Positions 1 through 11,700 are shown, counted from the first letter of the stretch. The stretch: 64,000 bases of DNA from Pseudomonas lactis (GCF_001439845.1 NZ_JYLO01000017.1:62001-126000), one strand, 5' to 3'. Notes: generated by a model not told the origin, from the letters alone. Made by a program: numbers and translations.

Positions 1-861
1 GGGGATGGCCTGGCGAACGTCGTCCGTCACTTGCAGTTCGCTGACCGCCTTGCCGATGGACTCCGACAAGCGTGCAGCCGCTTTGCCAGTCGGCGCGGCC
101 AAGCGAATGCGCAAGGGTTTGCCAGCCTCGACGGCCGGGGTCTGCAGCAGCCCCAGCAGGCGCACCACCGACGTGGTCTTGCCGGTGCCAGGCCCGCCGG
201 TGATCACGCTGAAATGCCCACGAGCAGCCAACGCACAGGCCAGCTTTTGCCAATCGGTGATCCGCTGACCACCGTCCTTGGCCGATTCTGGAAACAATTC
301 ATCGAGCCGTTTGGACAAATGATCGGGGGTGATCGACGGCTGAGTCAGTCGAGCGCTGAGCGCTTTGGCAATTTTCTGCTCGTAGTTCCAAAAGCGTCGC
401 AGGTACAAGCGTTGCCCGGCGAGCACCAAGGGGCGCTCCGGGTAACGTCGTAGGGTGTCGCGATCCTCGACCAGACCACTGGCAGCCAATGCCTGACGCC
501 AGGTGACCGCATCCACGCAGTGCAACCACTGCGATGGTAGCTGTCCGCCCTCATCGCCTTCAGGCGGCAGCGAAAGGACAAAGTCCGGCGCGCTGAGGGT
601 TGCCGTCAGATCGAGACAGGAATGCCCTCGGCCCAATTGATGGCTGGTCATCGCAATCGCCAACAGGACACTTGGCGGCGCTTGGGGGTCCTGCTCCAGG
701 ACGAACGCGGCCATTGAACGATCCAGGGCGCGCAGCCAACCGCGGGTCACCCAAAGCTCCAACTGCTGCAGCAAATCCTGGCTAGAAGCCTGAGACAGGG
801 CAATCGCAGGTGCGTCGCTGCTGCGCTGGCTGTCACTGAGTTGTTTGAGTGTCAGGATCAT
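1..861 (-). CDS. recD: RecD, exonuclease V alpha subunit (5' part of gene only)
   Basis: RecD is the 5'-3' SF1 helicase subunit of RecBCD, which resects double-strand ends. The frame is open from the ATG at 861 to the window edge, about 287 codons, so only the N-terminal part is present. Seen: an N-terminal stretch with the GHSCLDL motif typical of RecD, and a Walker A motif VITGGPGTGKTT near residue 215, followed by the LRIRLAAPTGKAA segment (motif Ia). The ATG overlaps the recB stop (ATGA), which fixes the start and implies translational coupling. It is last in recC-recB-recD. The C-terminal helicase motifs lie outside the window. Confidence 0.95.
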   Translation of the reverse strand, partial: MILTLKQLSDSQRSSDAPAIALSQASSQDLLQQLELWVTRGWLRALDRSMAAFVLEQDPQAPPSVLLAIAMTSHQLGRGHSCLDLTATLSAPDFVLSLPPEGDEGGQLPSQWLHCVDAVTWRQALAASGLVEDRDTLRRYPERPLVLAGQRLYLRRFWNYEQKIAKALSARLTQPSITPDHLSKRLDELFPESAKDGGQRITDWQKLACALAARGHFSVITGGPGTGKTTSVVRLLGLLQTPAVEAGKPLRIRLAAPTGKAAARLSESIGKAVSELQVTDDVRQAIP

Positions 862-3800
862 ACTGCCACCTCCGTGTGCTGGCCCATGAAAAGTCTGTCC
901 ATTTGTTCGATGAGTTGGCGAGGCGGTCTTTCGAAATGCACACCCTGGCTGGCGGAATGGTGCCCGCGCACGAATAGATACACAGCACCGCCCATGTGCC
1001 GGTCGTAGTCATAGTCACGTAGGCGCAACTTCAATTGCCGATGCAGGGCCAGCAGATAGAGGCAGAACTGCAGGTCGTAGCGCTTGCTAAGCATGGTTTC
1101 GGCCATCGCTGCAGCGTCATAACTGTCGTCATTGCGGCCCAGCCAGTTGGACTTGTAGTCGGCCACGTAGTGGCGCCCCTGATGTTCGAACGTCAGGTCG
1201 ATAAAGCCTTTGAACATACCGTTCAGCTGGCCGGGATTGAGTACCGGTCGCGGTTCGCCATTCAAGGTATATTGGCGCACCAATTTGTCGAGCTGCTGGA
1301 CATTTACCGACTGACTGGAAAACCAGAACTCCATCTCCACCTGATAGGTGCTCAAGCCACTCAGGCTGACCGAGCTGCCGTCAAAACGCAGCGGTGTACT
1401 CAGATAGGATTTGAGCCAAGCCGCCAGTGGTTCGATCCAGGTTTCCCAGCTTCGCAGGTTGCAACGGCGGCCAACTGTGCTGTCGATCGACTCGGGCATG
1501 GCCTGAGCTTTCGCGAAGCCTTCGTTACCCGCCCACTCGAACAACCCATGCAGGAAAGTACCGGGGCCTGCGCCACGGGGAAAACCGTGAATGCCCGGAC
1601 CCGCAGGAAGCGTCGCGACTATTTCATCCACAGCAAGGCCTTCCTCGCTGAGGTTCGCCTCCAGGGCCGTGGCAGGCTCAAGCCGCTGACCGGCTTCGGC
1701 GCCCATCAATTGGTTGCCGTCGGCGATGGACAGTGCCGAGTAGCTGGCGATCCACCAGTTTGAGGCGGGCTTATGCAGGGGGATCAATGCCTGGCTGAGC
1801 TCGGCTTTTAGTGGTGGTGTATAACAATCATCCGTGGCCTCGGGTGCTGGTTCACAGACGATGTGTTCGCAGTCCCCGCGCAGCTCGGACAAAAGCGACT
1901 CAAGTTGCCCGGCAACAATCTTGTCACCGCCAGCCAGCAGATAACCCAGGCCGCCTTTATCCAGATCGGTCGCCTTGCCATTGGAGCGACCCACTGCTGC
2001 GATACCCAGCCAGGTGGCGTAACGGGCACGGGTCAATGCCACATAGAGCAGACGCATTTCCTCGCCCAGACGCTCGTCGTTGGCTTTTTCATACGCCACC
2101 CTGGCTGCCTCGGACTTGCCCAATTCGATGCACAACTCGCCGTCTTCGTCGCCATGGAACATCGGCGGCGACTTGCTGCGACCATTGAGTTCAGTCGCGT
2201 TGCAAATGAATGGCAGCAGAACCAGTGGATACTCCAGCCCCTTGGATTTGTGGACGGTGATGACTTTAATCAGATCGGCATCGCTTTCTAGACGCAGTAT
2301 TTCTTCTTCACTGGCAGCTTGCAGCTGCTCGGCCAAGTGACGAATCAATGCATTTTCGCCGTCCAGCTCAGTGGCGCTACGCTGCAGCCATTCGGCCAGA
2401 TGCAGCAAGTTGGTCAGGCTGCGTTCGCCGTCGGTCTGCAGCAACAAACGCGCGGGTATCTGAAAGTCTGCCATCAGTTTGCGCAGCATCGGCAGCACAC
2501 CTTGCTGCTGCCAGAGATGACGATAATCCCGGAAGCGTAAAACCTGTTGCTCCCAGTAAAGCTCGTCATGGTTGAGCTGCTCCAGCGTCAGCCAGCTTAA
2601 GCCAATGCTGCGCGTCGCCAGCGCCGCCCTGAGCAGCCGATCCACTGAAGGCTCAGCGCAGGCACGCAGCAGATAAAGCAGGTCCTGGGCTTCTGGACTG
2701 TCAAACACCGAGTCGCGATCAGACAGATATACGCTGGCCAGTTTGCGCTGGGACAGCGACTTGCGGATGGCCTCGGCTTCGGTTCGATTGCGCACCAGAA
2801 TCGCGATGTCGGCCGGTCTCAGGGCAACGAAGCTGCCATTGGGCTGTCGCAGACCTGCTTGCTGGGCACCATCCGGCACCAACCAGGATTGAATAGCCGA
2901 AGCCGCTGCTTCTGCCATGCCTCGCCGGTACGCCCCGGTGCTGATCATGCCGTCAGTGCCGGGTAGGCTCCACAACGTCATCGCGGCAGCGGCCTCACCG
3001 CCTATTTCCAGACGCGCCTCGCGCCCCTTGGCAAGCACGGCGGAAAACGGCACTGGGTTGGCAAAGCCTTCCCGGGCAAACCGAAAGGCCGCTCGCGGAT
3101 GTCCTTCGGCAAACTCGAAACAGCGGTTGGCGGCCGTCACCATGGCCTCGGTGGAGCGGAAGTTTTTACCCAGGGTGTAATGTCGTCCACTGGTGGCTTC
3201 ACGGGCGCTCAAGTAAGTGTAGATGTCCGCGCCACGGAAGGCGTAGATCGCCTGCTTCGGGTCACCGATCATGAACAGCCCGCTGTCCGGTGAATTGTCG
3301 GCGATACGGTAGATGCTTTCGAAAATTCGGTACTGCACAGGGTCGGTGTCTTGAAACTCATCGATCAAGGCAACCGGATACTGCTCACGAACAGTTTTTG
3401 CCAGTCGCTCACCCGACTGCCCCTGCAGCGCCGCATCGAGCCGATTGAGCAGATCATCGAAGCCGATTTCGGCGCGGCGCAGTTTTTCGGTATCGAAACG
3501 CTCGCTGATTTCAGCCAGCGCATGAAGTAGTAACTGGGCCCGAATGTCCTGCTTGCTTGCTTGATGGTCCGCCAAGGCGTCGATGGCTGCGAACGCTGCA
3601 TGCGATGGGGCCTGTGCGCCACCGGTGAGTTTGAAACGTTCCTGACCAAACTTGCTCAGATTGCCAGGTGCGGTCTGGCCCTGGCTCCAGTTCGCCAAGG
3701 CCTCAAGCCACCCGGCAAATACCTGATCATCCTTGACGCCCCGATAGGTATTGCCATGCAGCTTGCTGCGCATGCCGTGCAGCAATTGTTCAATCTGCTG

Positions 3801-4553
3801 CCGGTCATCGCGCCATGCCGTTCGTGCGAGTTGCTCCAATGCAGAGAGGCTGACCTTCCAGTCAGCAGGCGCCTTGAGCAAGGCCGCCAGGGTTCCGGGG
3901 GCAGGCAATACTGCGCCGCCATGCATGAAGCTCGCAGTGCGCCGCGCCAGCAAGGACGAGAGCAGCTGACCCAACTCTTGAGGCCCGCTGAAATAGTCGG
4001 CGATCACCTCAGCCTGATCCAGCGATAGCCCATAAAAATGCCGCCGCCAGTAATCCCTCACCACCTCGGCCAGCAATTCGCTCTGATCGGTTTCCAACGT
4101 CTGGGTGAACAGGCTGCCGCTGTCGAAGGCATGCTCACGCAACATCCGATAACACCAGCCATGGATGGTCGAGACCGCCGCCTCATCCATCCACTCGCCG
4201 GCCAGTTGTAGGCGACGGGCGCAATCGGGCCAATGCTCAGCCGGATAATCAGCCCGTAGTTGCTCCAATAACGAATCGTGACTACCGAGGGGCTCGGCGA
4301 AACACTGCGCGGCTTCACTCAAACGCAGGCGGATACGATCGCGCAATTCCTGAGTGGCGGCGTCCGTAAAAGTCACGACCAGAATCTGCGGCGGATTGAG
4401 CGGCTCTTTGAATGCATTCGCGCCACCGTGCCCAAGCACCAGCCGCACATACAGCAACGCAATAGTGAATGTCTTGCCGGTCCCGGCGCTAGCCTCGATC
4501 AGACGGCTGCCGTGTAACGGAAAATTCAGAGACTCCAGATTCACGGGATTCAT
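858..4553 (-). CDS. recB: RecB, exonuclease V beta subunit
   Basis: RecB is the 3'-5' helicase and the only nuclease of RecBCD. It processes DNA ends, degrades unprotected phage DNA and loads RecA. The 1231-residue product has the family length. Seen: Walker A EASAGTGKTFTI near residues 20-32; motif II IDEFQDTDP near 393; motif IV LGKNFRST; motif V ITVHKSKGLEYPLV; motif VI LLYVALTRAR; and the C-terminal nuclease block with GFIDLTF and the catalytic DYKSNW near 1131. The start ATG overlaps the recC stop by four bases (ATGA) and the stop overlaps the recD start, so the three subunits are probably made in step. All key helicase and nuclease motifs look intact. Confidence 0.97.
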   Translation of the reverse strand: MNPVNLESLNFPLHGSRLIEASAGTGKTFTIALLYVRLVLGHGGANAFKEPLNPPQILVVTFTDAATQELRDRIRLRLSEAAQCFAEPLGSHDSLLEQLRADYPAEHWPDCARRLQLAGEWMDEAAVSTIHGWCYRMLREHAFDSGSLFTQTLETDQSELLAEVVRDYWRRHFYGLSLDQAEVIADYFSGPQELGQLLSSLLARRTASFMHGGAVLPAPGTLAALLKAPADWKVSLSALEQLARTAWRDDRQQIEQLLHGMRSKLHGNTYRGVKDDQVFAGWLEALANWSQGQTAPGNLSKFGQERFKLTGGAQAPSHAAFAAIDALADHQASKQDIRAQLLLHALAEISERFDTEKLRRAEIGFDDLLNRLDAALQGQSGERLAKTVREQYPVALIDEFQDTDPVQYRIFESIYRIADNSPDSGLFMIGDPKQAIYAFRGADIYTYLSAREATSGRHYTLGKNFRSTEAMVTAANRCFEFAEGHPRAAFRFAREGFANPVPFSAVLAKGREARLEIGGEAAAAMTLWSLPGTDGMISTGAYRRGMAEAAASAIQSWLVPDGAQQAGLRQPNGSFVALRPADIAILVRNRTEAEAIRKSLSQRKLASVYLSDRDSVFDSPEAQDLLYLLRACAEPSVDRLLRAALATRSIGLSWLTLEQLNHDELYWEQQVLRFRDYRHLWQQQGVLPMLRKLMADFQIPARLLLQTDGERSLTNLLHLAEWLQRSATELDGENALIRHLAEQLQAASEEEILRLESDADLIKVITVHKSKGLEYPLVLLPFICNATELNGRSKSPPMFHGDEDGELCIELGKSEAARVAYEKANDERLGEEMRLLYVALTRARYATWLGIAAVGRSNGKATDLDKGGLGYLLAGGDKIVAGQLESLLSELRGDCEHIVCEPAPEATDDCYTPPLKAELSQALIPLHKPASNWWIASYSALSIADGNQLMGAEAGQRLEPATALEANLSEEGLAVDEIVATLPAGPGIHGFPRGAGPGTFLHGLFEWAGNEGFAKAQAMPESIDSTVGRRCNLRSWETWIEPLAAWLKSYLSTPLRFDGSSVSLSGLSTYQVEMEFWFSSQSVNVQQLDKLVRQYTLNGEPRPVLNPGQLNGMFKGFIDLTFEHQGRHYVADYKSNWLGRNDDSYDAAAMAETMLSKRYDLQFCLYLLALHRQLKLRLRDYDYDRHMGGAVYLFVRGHHSASQGVHFERPPRQLIEQMDRLFMGQHTEVAV

Positions 4554-7500
4554 AGGTCGCTCCCTGCGCCAGCAGATGAAAGATGGTTAAACAGAGGGCC
4601 ATACAGGTGTTCGGCCAACAACGTAAATCGTCCATCACCAGACAATGCATCGAAGTCGGGATAAGCGCGGCGCAAGGCGGCCGAACTGGCGACCTCCCCG
4701 GTCACCATATAGCCGCCCTCGAATGTTTCCCTGGCCTGGTCCAGAGCCGCGCCCCCACTGCCCGACAACCAGGCGAAAGCAGTCTTGCAGCCAACCGGCA
4801 GCGGTTCGCACATGCCCTCGACCCAGTATTGCAACAAGTGCTGCAGATGGTCTTGCGCAGTAGCCTTGCTCAATGGCGGGAACAGCACATTGCCGTTGAG
4901 ACAAACCAAAATCGTCGTGCACGGCTCGGTACCCAGCTGCAAAGCAAGGTGCCGTACCCAGAGACGGACTAGGTTATGCCAACGAAAACCGTCGTCGGTG
5001 AGCAGTTTGTTGCTCACCAGTTGTACGTAGGCCAAGTCCTTCCCGGCGTTACGGCGCAGCCCGCCCAGCCAGTCGACGAAGCCTGGCGTCGAATACGTCG
5101 GCTCGCACCTGAGCTCGATCTGGCCTGGCTCTACCTCGCTCCATTCCTGAATGGCCGCGTGGTAACGCGCCATCAGATCAGGAAGCGGTCCAGCAAGCTT
5201 GGCCGCACTCAGTGAGCCGAATGCCGCCAAGGGCAATTTGCCCTCCCGTTGCAAACGCTGCACATGCTGTTCCAGCTGGGCGTCCATATGCTCAGGCTGA
5301 TAGGACTCCTCGACCCAGCGTTTGAGTGATTGGCTCAAGGTTTCCTGATGCTGCCAATTCTCCAGCGCGTCCAGCTCAAAAGGCTCCTCATCGCGGCTGA
5401 CCATTTCATCACTGTCGAAATGTACCTTGAGGCGCTGTTGAAAGAACGCAGCCACCGGATCGCGCAGAAAACCCGCCAGTTGGCGCAGGTTCAAAGGCGT
5501 GTCTTGCTGGAGCGGTGTCAGCTCGATCGGCGCCTGCACTGCCTCGGCAACCGTATGGACGTTGCGCCACTCATGGGAATAGGTGAACAGACCGTCCGGC
5601 CCCGACAGATTCGCAAAATACGAAGGGCTAAAGGGCTGCAGCGGGTGTTCCAGGGTCAGAGCGTCAATCAGCGCCTTCGGATTCTCCTCGCTACCGCTCA
5701 GTCGCCAACCGGTCGAAAGGTGATCGCGCAGTTGCCCGATCAAAACCGATGGCACCCGCTCACTGTTGTCGCGGATATTGCGCCCCACCCAACTGACATA
5801 CAGCTGATCCCTGGCCGACAGTAGCGCCTCAAGCAGCAGGTAGCGGTCATCCTCACGGCGGGAACGGTCACCGGGACGGTAGTCAAGACGCATCAGGTCG
5901 AAGTCGACGTGGGACTGCTGGCGAGGGTAGTCGCCATCATTCATGCCAAGCAAGCACACCACCTTGAAGGGGATCGCACGCATCGGCATCAAGGTACAAA
6001 AATTCACCGCGCCCGCCAGGAAGCGTTGGGACAGGCCGCCCTGATCCATGCCGCCAAGCCAGGTTTCGTGGACAACGCTCAGCGGCACCGCCTCATCAAA
6101 CTCAGCCTCGTTGCAGGTTTTCAGCCAGTCATCGAGAATCTTCAGCAGTTGGTTGACGAGCAATTCATCGGCCTCGCCAACGGGCCGGAAAAACACCTTG
6201 AGCAGCGACTGTAAACGCTCAACCCAAACCTTCGGCACTGTGGGTTGCTGCAAGTCCAGACGGGCGATTTCCATGTGATCGAGCAGGGTCAGCAACGGGC
6301 CTGCCAGCGCGGCTTCGAGGCCGGAGACTTCGTCGTAAGGCTCGATGCCGTCCAGCGCCGGGCCTTTGCCCGCGGCATATCCCAGCAGCATGCGGCGCAA
6401 GCCGAAGCGCCAGGTGTTTTGTTCAAGCCCGGCTGGCATGTCCAGGCTTTCACGCTGCGCGCCATCGAGTCCCCAGCGAATACCGGACCCTTCAATCCAG
6501 CGATGCAGCGTAGGCAGATCGGCCTCGGTGACGCCAAAGCGGGCACGAAGCGCGGGCACATCAAGCAGGTCAAGAATATCGCTGACCGCAAAACGGCTCT
6601 GCGGCAGCTTGAGCAAGTGCTCCAGCGCGATTAACAGCGGCTCGCGACCACGCGGCCCTTGGTCGGCGAGAGTAAACGGGATGTAACGCGGGTCGTGGTA
6701 AGGCACTTGCCCGAAGACTGCCTCGATGTGCGGCGCATACGCGTTGATGTCCGGGACCATGACAATCACGTCACGCGGGCTGAGCCGTGGGTCTGCACTG
6801 AAACGGGCCAACAGCTGGTCATGGAGGATTTCCACTTCTCGCTGGGGGCTGTGCGCCACATGGAAACGCACCGAGCGATCCTTGTCCGACAGTACCGGCG
6901 CCCAGTGTTCGCGAGTTTCAGCCAGTGGGCGCAGTTCCAGAATGTCGTCCTGCAATTGCGATAGCAGCGTTGGTGCCTCATCTTCACTGAACAGGTCAAT
7001 TCGTCCGCCGTTCACGTCTGCAAACAGATGCCGGTAGCTGGAGGGGTCGTCGTAGCTGTCTAGCAGATTGATATAGTCGCGGCCCTGTTTTCCCCAGGCA
7101 GCCAGCAGTGGTTGACCGTTTTGATGCAGCGGATCTGCCAGCGTCGGGCTGGCCGCCTTATGTTGTTGACGTTTATAGCTGTGAAGCAGCAGGTCCTTGT
7201 CGGCCACGATATCGATCCAGTGGTGACGACAGGGGTTATGCACGCAGAGCAGCACCTGACTGAAACGCGAGAGCATCGCCAGGGCTTCGAGCACCTGAGC
7301 CGGCATCGACGAAATACCAAACACCACAATGCGCCGAGGTAGACCTTGCGGAGCCTGTTCCACCGACTGCAAGCGGGCAACAAAGCGCTTATGGACACCT
7401 GCTCGGCTGCGCTCAAGCGCGCCTTCGCCGACATCCAGCAACAGCTCGCGCCACAGGTCAGCCTGCCAAAGATTATCGGCATCCAGCGGGTTAGGCATGC

Positions 7501-8026
7501 CATTGATCTGCTTGAGCTGGTCGCGGAGTTCAGCCCAGTCTTCCAGCCAGTCCGCACGGTACACCTGGTACTGATCGAACAAATCGGCCAGACGCTCGGC
7601 TAACTGATGACGCTTGCGAAGATCGTCGTCCTGCTCCAGAAACCGCTGCAGGCTCTGGAAATTAGGCTTGCTCATCAGCTGCGGCAGCAAGCGCATCAGC
7701 CGCCAGCTCAGGGGAGTCTTGTCCAGTGGCGAGGTTTCAGGTGTTGAGTCCTTACCCAACACTGATCGATAGGCTTGCCACAGAAAACGTGCCGGCAACT
7801 GCACGTCCAGCGCAGCTGCGATGCCGCAACCGCCTGCTTGAGGGTCATCGGCCAGGGCCAGCTTGAGCCACTGCGAAATACCATTGCTATGGACCAGCAC
7901 CACTTCGTTTTCCAGTGGTGCCAGCGGATAACGCTGCATCCAATTCACAGCCAAGGCTCGCAAATCATCGAGACGATTGCTGTGGATAATCATGAAGCCA
8001 GGCTTCAACTCGTCAGCGTCCTGCAT
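4550..8026 (-). CDS. recC: RecC, exonuclease V gamma subunit
   Basis: RecC is the scaffold and Chi-recognition subunit of RecBCD, built from inactive helicase and nuclease folds. The start at 8026 gives about 1158 residues beginning MQDADELKPGFMIIHSNR; it is preferred to the ATG at 8041 because GGGAG sits about six bases upstream. Family hallmarks seen: NRLDDLRALAVNWM, then PLAPLENEVVLVHSNGISQWLKLAL in the N-terminus, PRRIVVFGISSMP in the middle and VCLLGMNDGDYPRQ after it. It is first in the operon and its stop overlaps the recB start. Upstream lies a roughly 700-base tract with no clear gene, so the promoter is probably just above 8042. Confidence 0.95.
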   Translation of the reverse strand: MQDADELKPGFMIIHSNRLDDLRALAVNWMQRYPLAPLENEVVLVHSNGISQWLKLALADDPQAGGCGIAAALDVQLPARFLWQAYRSVLGKDSTPETSPLDKTPLSWRLMRLLPQLMSKPNFQSLQRFLEQDDDLRKRHQLAERLADLFDQYQVYRADWLEDWAELRDQLKQINGMPNPLDADNLWQADLWRELLLDVGEGALERSRAGVHKRFVARLQSVEQAPQGLPRRIVVFGISSMPAQVLEALAMLSRFSQVLLCVHNPCRHHWIDIVADKDLLLHSYKRQQHKAASPTLADPLHQNGQPLLAAWGKQGRDYINLLDSYDDPSSYRHLFADVNGGRIDLFSEDEAPTLLSQLQDDILELRPLAETREHWAPVLSDKDRSVRFHVAHSPQREVEILHDQLLARFSADPRLSPRDVIVMVPDINAYAPHIEAVFGQVPYHDPRYIPFTLADQGPRGREPLLIALEHLLKLPQSRFAVSDILDLLDVPALRARFGVTEADLPTLHRWIEGSGIRWGLDGAQRESLDMPAGLEQNTWRFGLRRMLLGYAAGKGPALDGIEPYDEVSGLEAALAGPLLTLLDHMEIARLDLQQPTVPKVWVERLQSLLKVFFRPVGEADELLVNQLLKILDDWLKTCNEAEFDEAVPLSVVHETWLGGMDQGGLSQRFLAGAVNFCTLMPMRAIPFKVVCLLGMNDGDYPRQQSHVDFDLMRLDYRPGDRSRREDDRYLLLEALLSARDQLYVSWVGRNIRDNSERVPSVLIGQLRDHLSTGWRLSGSEENPKALIDALTLEHPLQPFSPSYFANLSGPDGLFTYSHEWRNVHTVAEAVQAPIELTPLQQDTPLNLRQLAGFLRDPVAAFFQQRLKVHFDSDEMVSRDEEPFELDALENWQHQETLSQSLKRWVEESYQPEHMDAQLEQHVQRLQREGKLPLAAFGSLSAAKLAGPLPDLMARYHAAIQEWSEVEPGQIELRCEPTYSTPGFVDWLGGLRRNAGKDLAYVQLVSNKLLTDDGFRWHNLVRLWVRHLALQLGTEPCTTILVCLNGNVLFPPLSKATAQDHLQHLLQYWVEGMCEPLPVGCKTAFAWLSGSGGAALDQARETFEGGYMVTGEVASSAALRRAYPDFDALSGDGRFTLLAEHLYGPLFNHLSSAGAGSDL

Positions 8027-8041
8027 AAACCACTCCCACAT

Positions 8042-8726
8042 TCTTAGACTGTCGCCAACACCTGGGTGCCGGCATCGGAAAATCTGTTAGTACACTAGGG
8101 CCTGATTCGCCCTTAACGCCTTCAAAATCGGAACAAGGCCAAGCGCCGTTGCTGAGCGCAGACGGTTTTTTGAGCCAAAAAAAAGAGGTGTTTTGATGAC
8201 CGAACGTAATGAAACGATCGGCACTCACCACCGCATAACTGTTGCGGGATTTTTCGGCGAGTTGTCGGTCCTGGCTGCACACGCTTTGTAGCAGGCCATC
8301 GAACACATCATGATCAAACAGATAAATCCCGGCGCCGTACTTCCAGATTCGCACGCCAAATTTGCGCAACCACTCATCCTGAAACGCACGAATTGTCCGC
8401 TGGGTACAGCGCTGAACGGCATGATGACTGAACTCCCCCCTTTCGCCCGCCTGGCGATGATCTACATGACATAGAAAACATCAAATCCTCCTTGATTCAG
8501 GCTTCAGCGGTCGGGGCCAAAATTCCGTACACGCAGACGATATGTCGTTAAACACTACCGGGGAATATTGGGCGGATATACAGGTCAAGTTTTGCAGCAG
8601 GTTCCTCGCGTCGACAGGGGAAAAAGCAGCATACGGCGAGCGGAGATCCATTGTTGTGTGCGTTTTGTTGACGGTAGGCCACTGTTGGTCGTGATCAAAT
8701 GAAGGCCAGCACAAGCCCGCCAGATG
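8042..8726. other. Gene-poor tract between recC and the helicase operon, with a decayed coding remnant
   Basis: No intact gene is convincing here. A minus-strand frame is open from about 8483 down to 8013 without a credible start or ribosome-binding site. Between about 8450 and 8185 its translation looks protein-like (for example EWLRKFGVRIWKYGAGIYLF followed by DHDVFDGLL), which suggests the remains of an unidentified gene. The recC promoter should lie at the low end of this tract. It is also the left junction of the defence island. I could not assign the remnant to a family. Confidence 0.35.
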
Positions 8727-11700
8727 TTATGCCGGGACGTCCTGACTTTCATCTTGATAAAGAATAGGGGCCAGCTGGATCATGAGCCGCCGCTTCAGCT
8801 TCTCCAGGTCGCCGGTGCACAGGTTGAGGCTCTTGAGATGCTCAAGCAGCTCACTCTGGCCAGGTTGGCCGAATGCCAGGCGATACAGGGATAAGATTTT
8901 CAGCATCTGCGGATAGCGTTGTTGCTCCTGACTCATCGCCATGACTGGAACCAGACGACGAATCTGAGCATCGCCCTCGGGATAGTGCCAGTAAGGTACG
9001 AGGTCGGTTTTCCAGGGCATTTTTGCAGCGGTCTCAAAGAGTGCTGCCCACCGCTGGAACGAGTCGGTCTCTTTGGAAAGCGCCTGGACCACCCGCCGTC
9101 TCACGACCAATGACTGGTAGCGATTCACTCGTCCTTCACGCTGTTCCAGGTCGATGGGATTGCTTGGCAGGTTCCAATGCACGACATCACTACAATACCA
9201 ATGGAAATCCAGTCCTTCTTGACCAATCGACGTCGAGGCGAGAACAAACGGACGAAACGGCGAGTTGAAGCTCTCACGGATACTGACGACCCGTTCCTGA
9301 CCTGCTTCATCACTGGCCTTCTGCGTACCGAGCTGCACTGCGTAGTGACAACGCAAGTGAGTGCTGTCATCGATCGGACCGGCTTTCCAGACTTTCACGC
9401 TGGACGGCTTGGTGCGCAGCGAATTATCGATAGCTTTCACCGCGTCATCGACACCGTTCGATGAGGAGAGCATGTAGAAATACTCCTCCAGCATCGCTTG
9501 CAGCCCCCCTTCAGCGCAGTATTTGATAATGCCTCGCCAATGCTGTCGTTTGCTGATGCGCTTGATGACGGCGCTACCGCTGACCCCATTGAACAAGCTG
9601 ACGAACGCCAAAGCGATGGAGCTGGCATGCCCGGCATTCACCGTTGGATCATCTTCGCTATAGGTCAGAGACAGTGCGCGATAAGCACATATAGCAGGTG
9701 AACCAACAGACAACCAGGCGAGATACTCTGGCAAATCGGCAGGCATTTCACCGAGCTCTTTAATGCTGTCCAGCCGCTGAGAGATATCGTCCACTCGCCC
9801 TAGAGTGTTTTCGTTAAAATCAGATCCGTTGCTGATACTCGCGATCCAGTCCTCATACCAATTGTCGTTGTGCATGCGGTCGAGCAACATTGGTCCCAGC
9901 ACATACCAGTGATTCTGATTGCGACTTCCGCTATGCCCCGCCGCCAGTGGTTTGAGCAGCCCGGCAAAGTGTTTGATTCTCTCGGCAAGCAAATCTTTGA
10001 GCGATGCTTCATTTCGCTTCAGAGGAACATCGATCAACACTTTGCTCGGATAAACCAGCGACCAGTACGCAAGATCGCCAGCGTCCAGCCGGATCAGACG
10101 ATTCAGATCATGATGGCTGGCGGAGTCATCTCGCGCCTTACTCCTTGTCTTGCGCGGAAAATAATCAGCCTCAGGCTGGCGTCGACCTAACACCCGCCTC
10201 TCGGACTCATAACTTAACAAACCACTGAGCATCCGCGGGACCATGGCCCAGGCAGAAAATAACAGCGTCTTGCTGAATGTTTCGTGGCCGATAAAGACAC
10301 CTGCCAGCGGATAGTGGGGCATGCTGGGCGGAACCCACAGCAGCATTTCCGGCCCACTTTTCTTACCGTCACCAAACAAATGAGTAGTCAACGACCGCAC
10401 CCTAGGATTTGGAGCATCCCGTGCGACATTCAATTTATAGTCGTTGACCTGATCCCGAGGCAGCCAAAGGCTCTGGCTGCGTTTTACCCACTTACGCACT
10501 TCGGGATCACTCTCGAACTTGCTCTGCAATACATCTTGCAGTTTGTAGCCTGTGCTAAACGACAGCGGCCATGCGGCTGACTTGTAGAAATCCATCATCT
10601 GCCGGGAGAAACTCATGTTGCGGTCCTTCTCAAGCAATCTTCCCAGTCGATCCAGCTCTATGTAAGCCTTGATGTCCTCGGCACGCACTTCAGCGCTGCA
10701 GTCGAAAGGGGGCGCATCGATCAGACGGTTTACATCGACGGCTATCTGGCTTCGTTCGGTACGGACAATAAGCGGGCGCAGTAGGCTTTCAACCTGCTGG
10801 CGAGGGCGCTCATCTAGATCATCAACTTTCACGCCCGCCTGACGCAGGCGCTGCAATTCCGACTTCAGCATTTTGCGCACAGGCTCATAGGCCGTAAGCG
10901 GAGTCAGGTTCAGAAAACTCAGTATTTGCTCCAGCTTGGCAAGGTGTCCGTCGTCGTTTTCGTCATCGGGGATGGTGCTCAGTGCCTTGAACGGTGTCGC
11001 CGAGAGTAAGATGATCTTGCTGCGGCGGTTCTTGCGGAACACCTGCTGGGCAATCATCGAGTGCTCGTTCCCCTCAGACTGGTCGAGCAAACTTTCAAAC
11101 CGCTGAAACTCGTCGAGGATGAACAAGTCCGCCTGCAGGTGTGCCGCGCAAGATCCAGCAAAAAGCACGCGTAGCCGACGCAACAGGCTGTGTTCTTCGG
11201 GGCTGTCTCGATTAACGCCAGTCTGGGCGACCTTCGTCAGCACCTCCATGTTTGACCGGGCCTCACCCGGAGCAACTTCCATCAGCTTGTGATGAAAGTC
11301 CTCAACGATCTTTGTATTAAGTCCGCGGACTTGAACTTCCTGAAGCCCGTACTCCCAACCCTCGACGTCCTGCACCCGATCGCGAAACAGATCAGACAAT
11401 TTGCCCTGCAGTGGGACGATATCTTCATGTTGAAGGAGAGCCGCAAAAATCACCAACCGTTCGCGTTTGTTGCCTGCGCCGTAAGTCATCGAAAAAGAAG
11501 TACTGGGCGTGAGCGTACAAACTTCCAGCAAGGCACCGTCGGCCAGATCCGGTTCAGGAAGCAGCGCGACTTCTGCCAGCCTCGAAAAAGCGGGCTCGCG
11601 CACCAGGCTAGCCATGCTTGGGTCCTTGAAAACCGCAAGCTTGGAGCGGTTTTCAGTCGCCAACGCAAGGTTGGAGCAAATGTACGTGACGCGAAACGGC

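Noticed and set aside
8196..8291. Short plus-strand frame with an AAGAGGTG-like site
   Set aside because: Only 31 codons, unlike any known product, and it runs antisense to the protein-like remnant.
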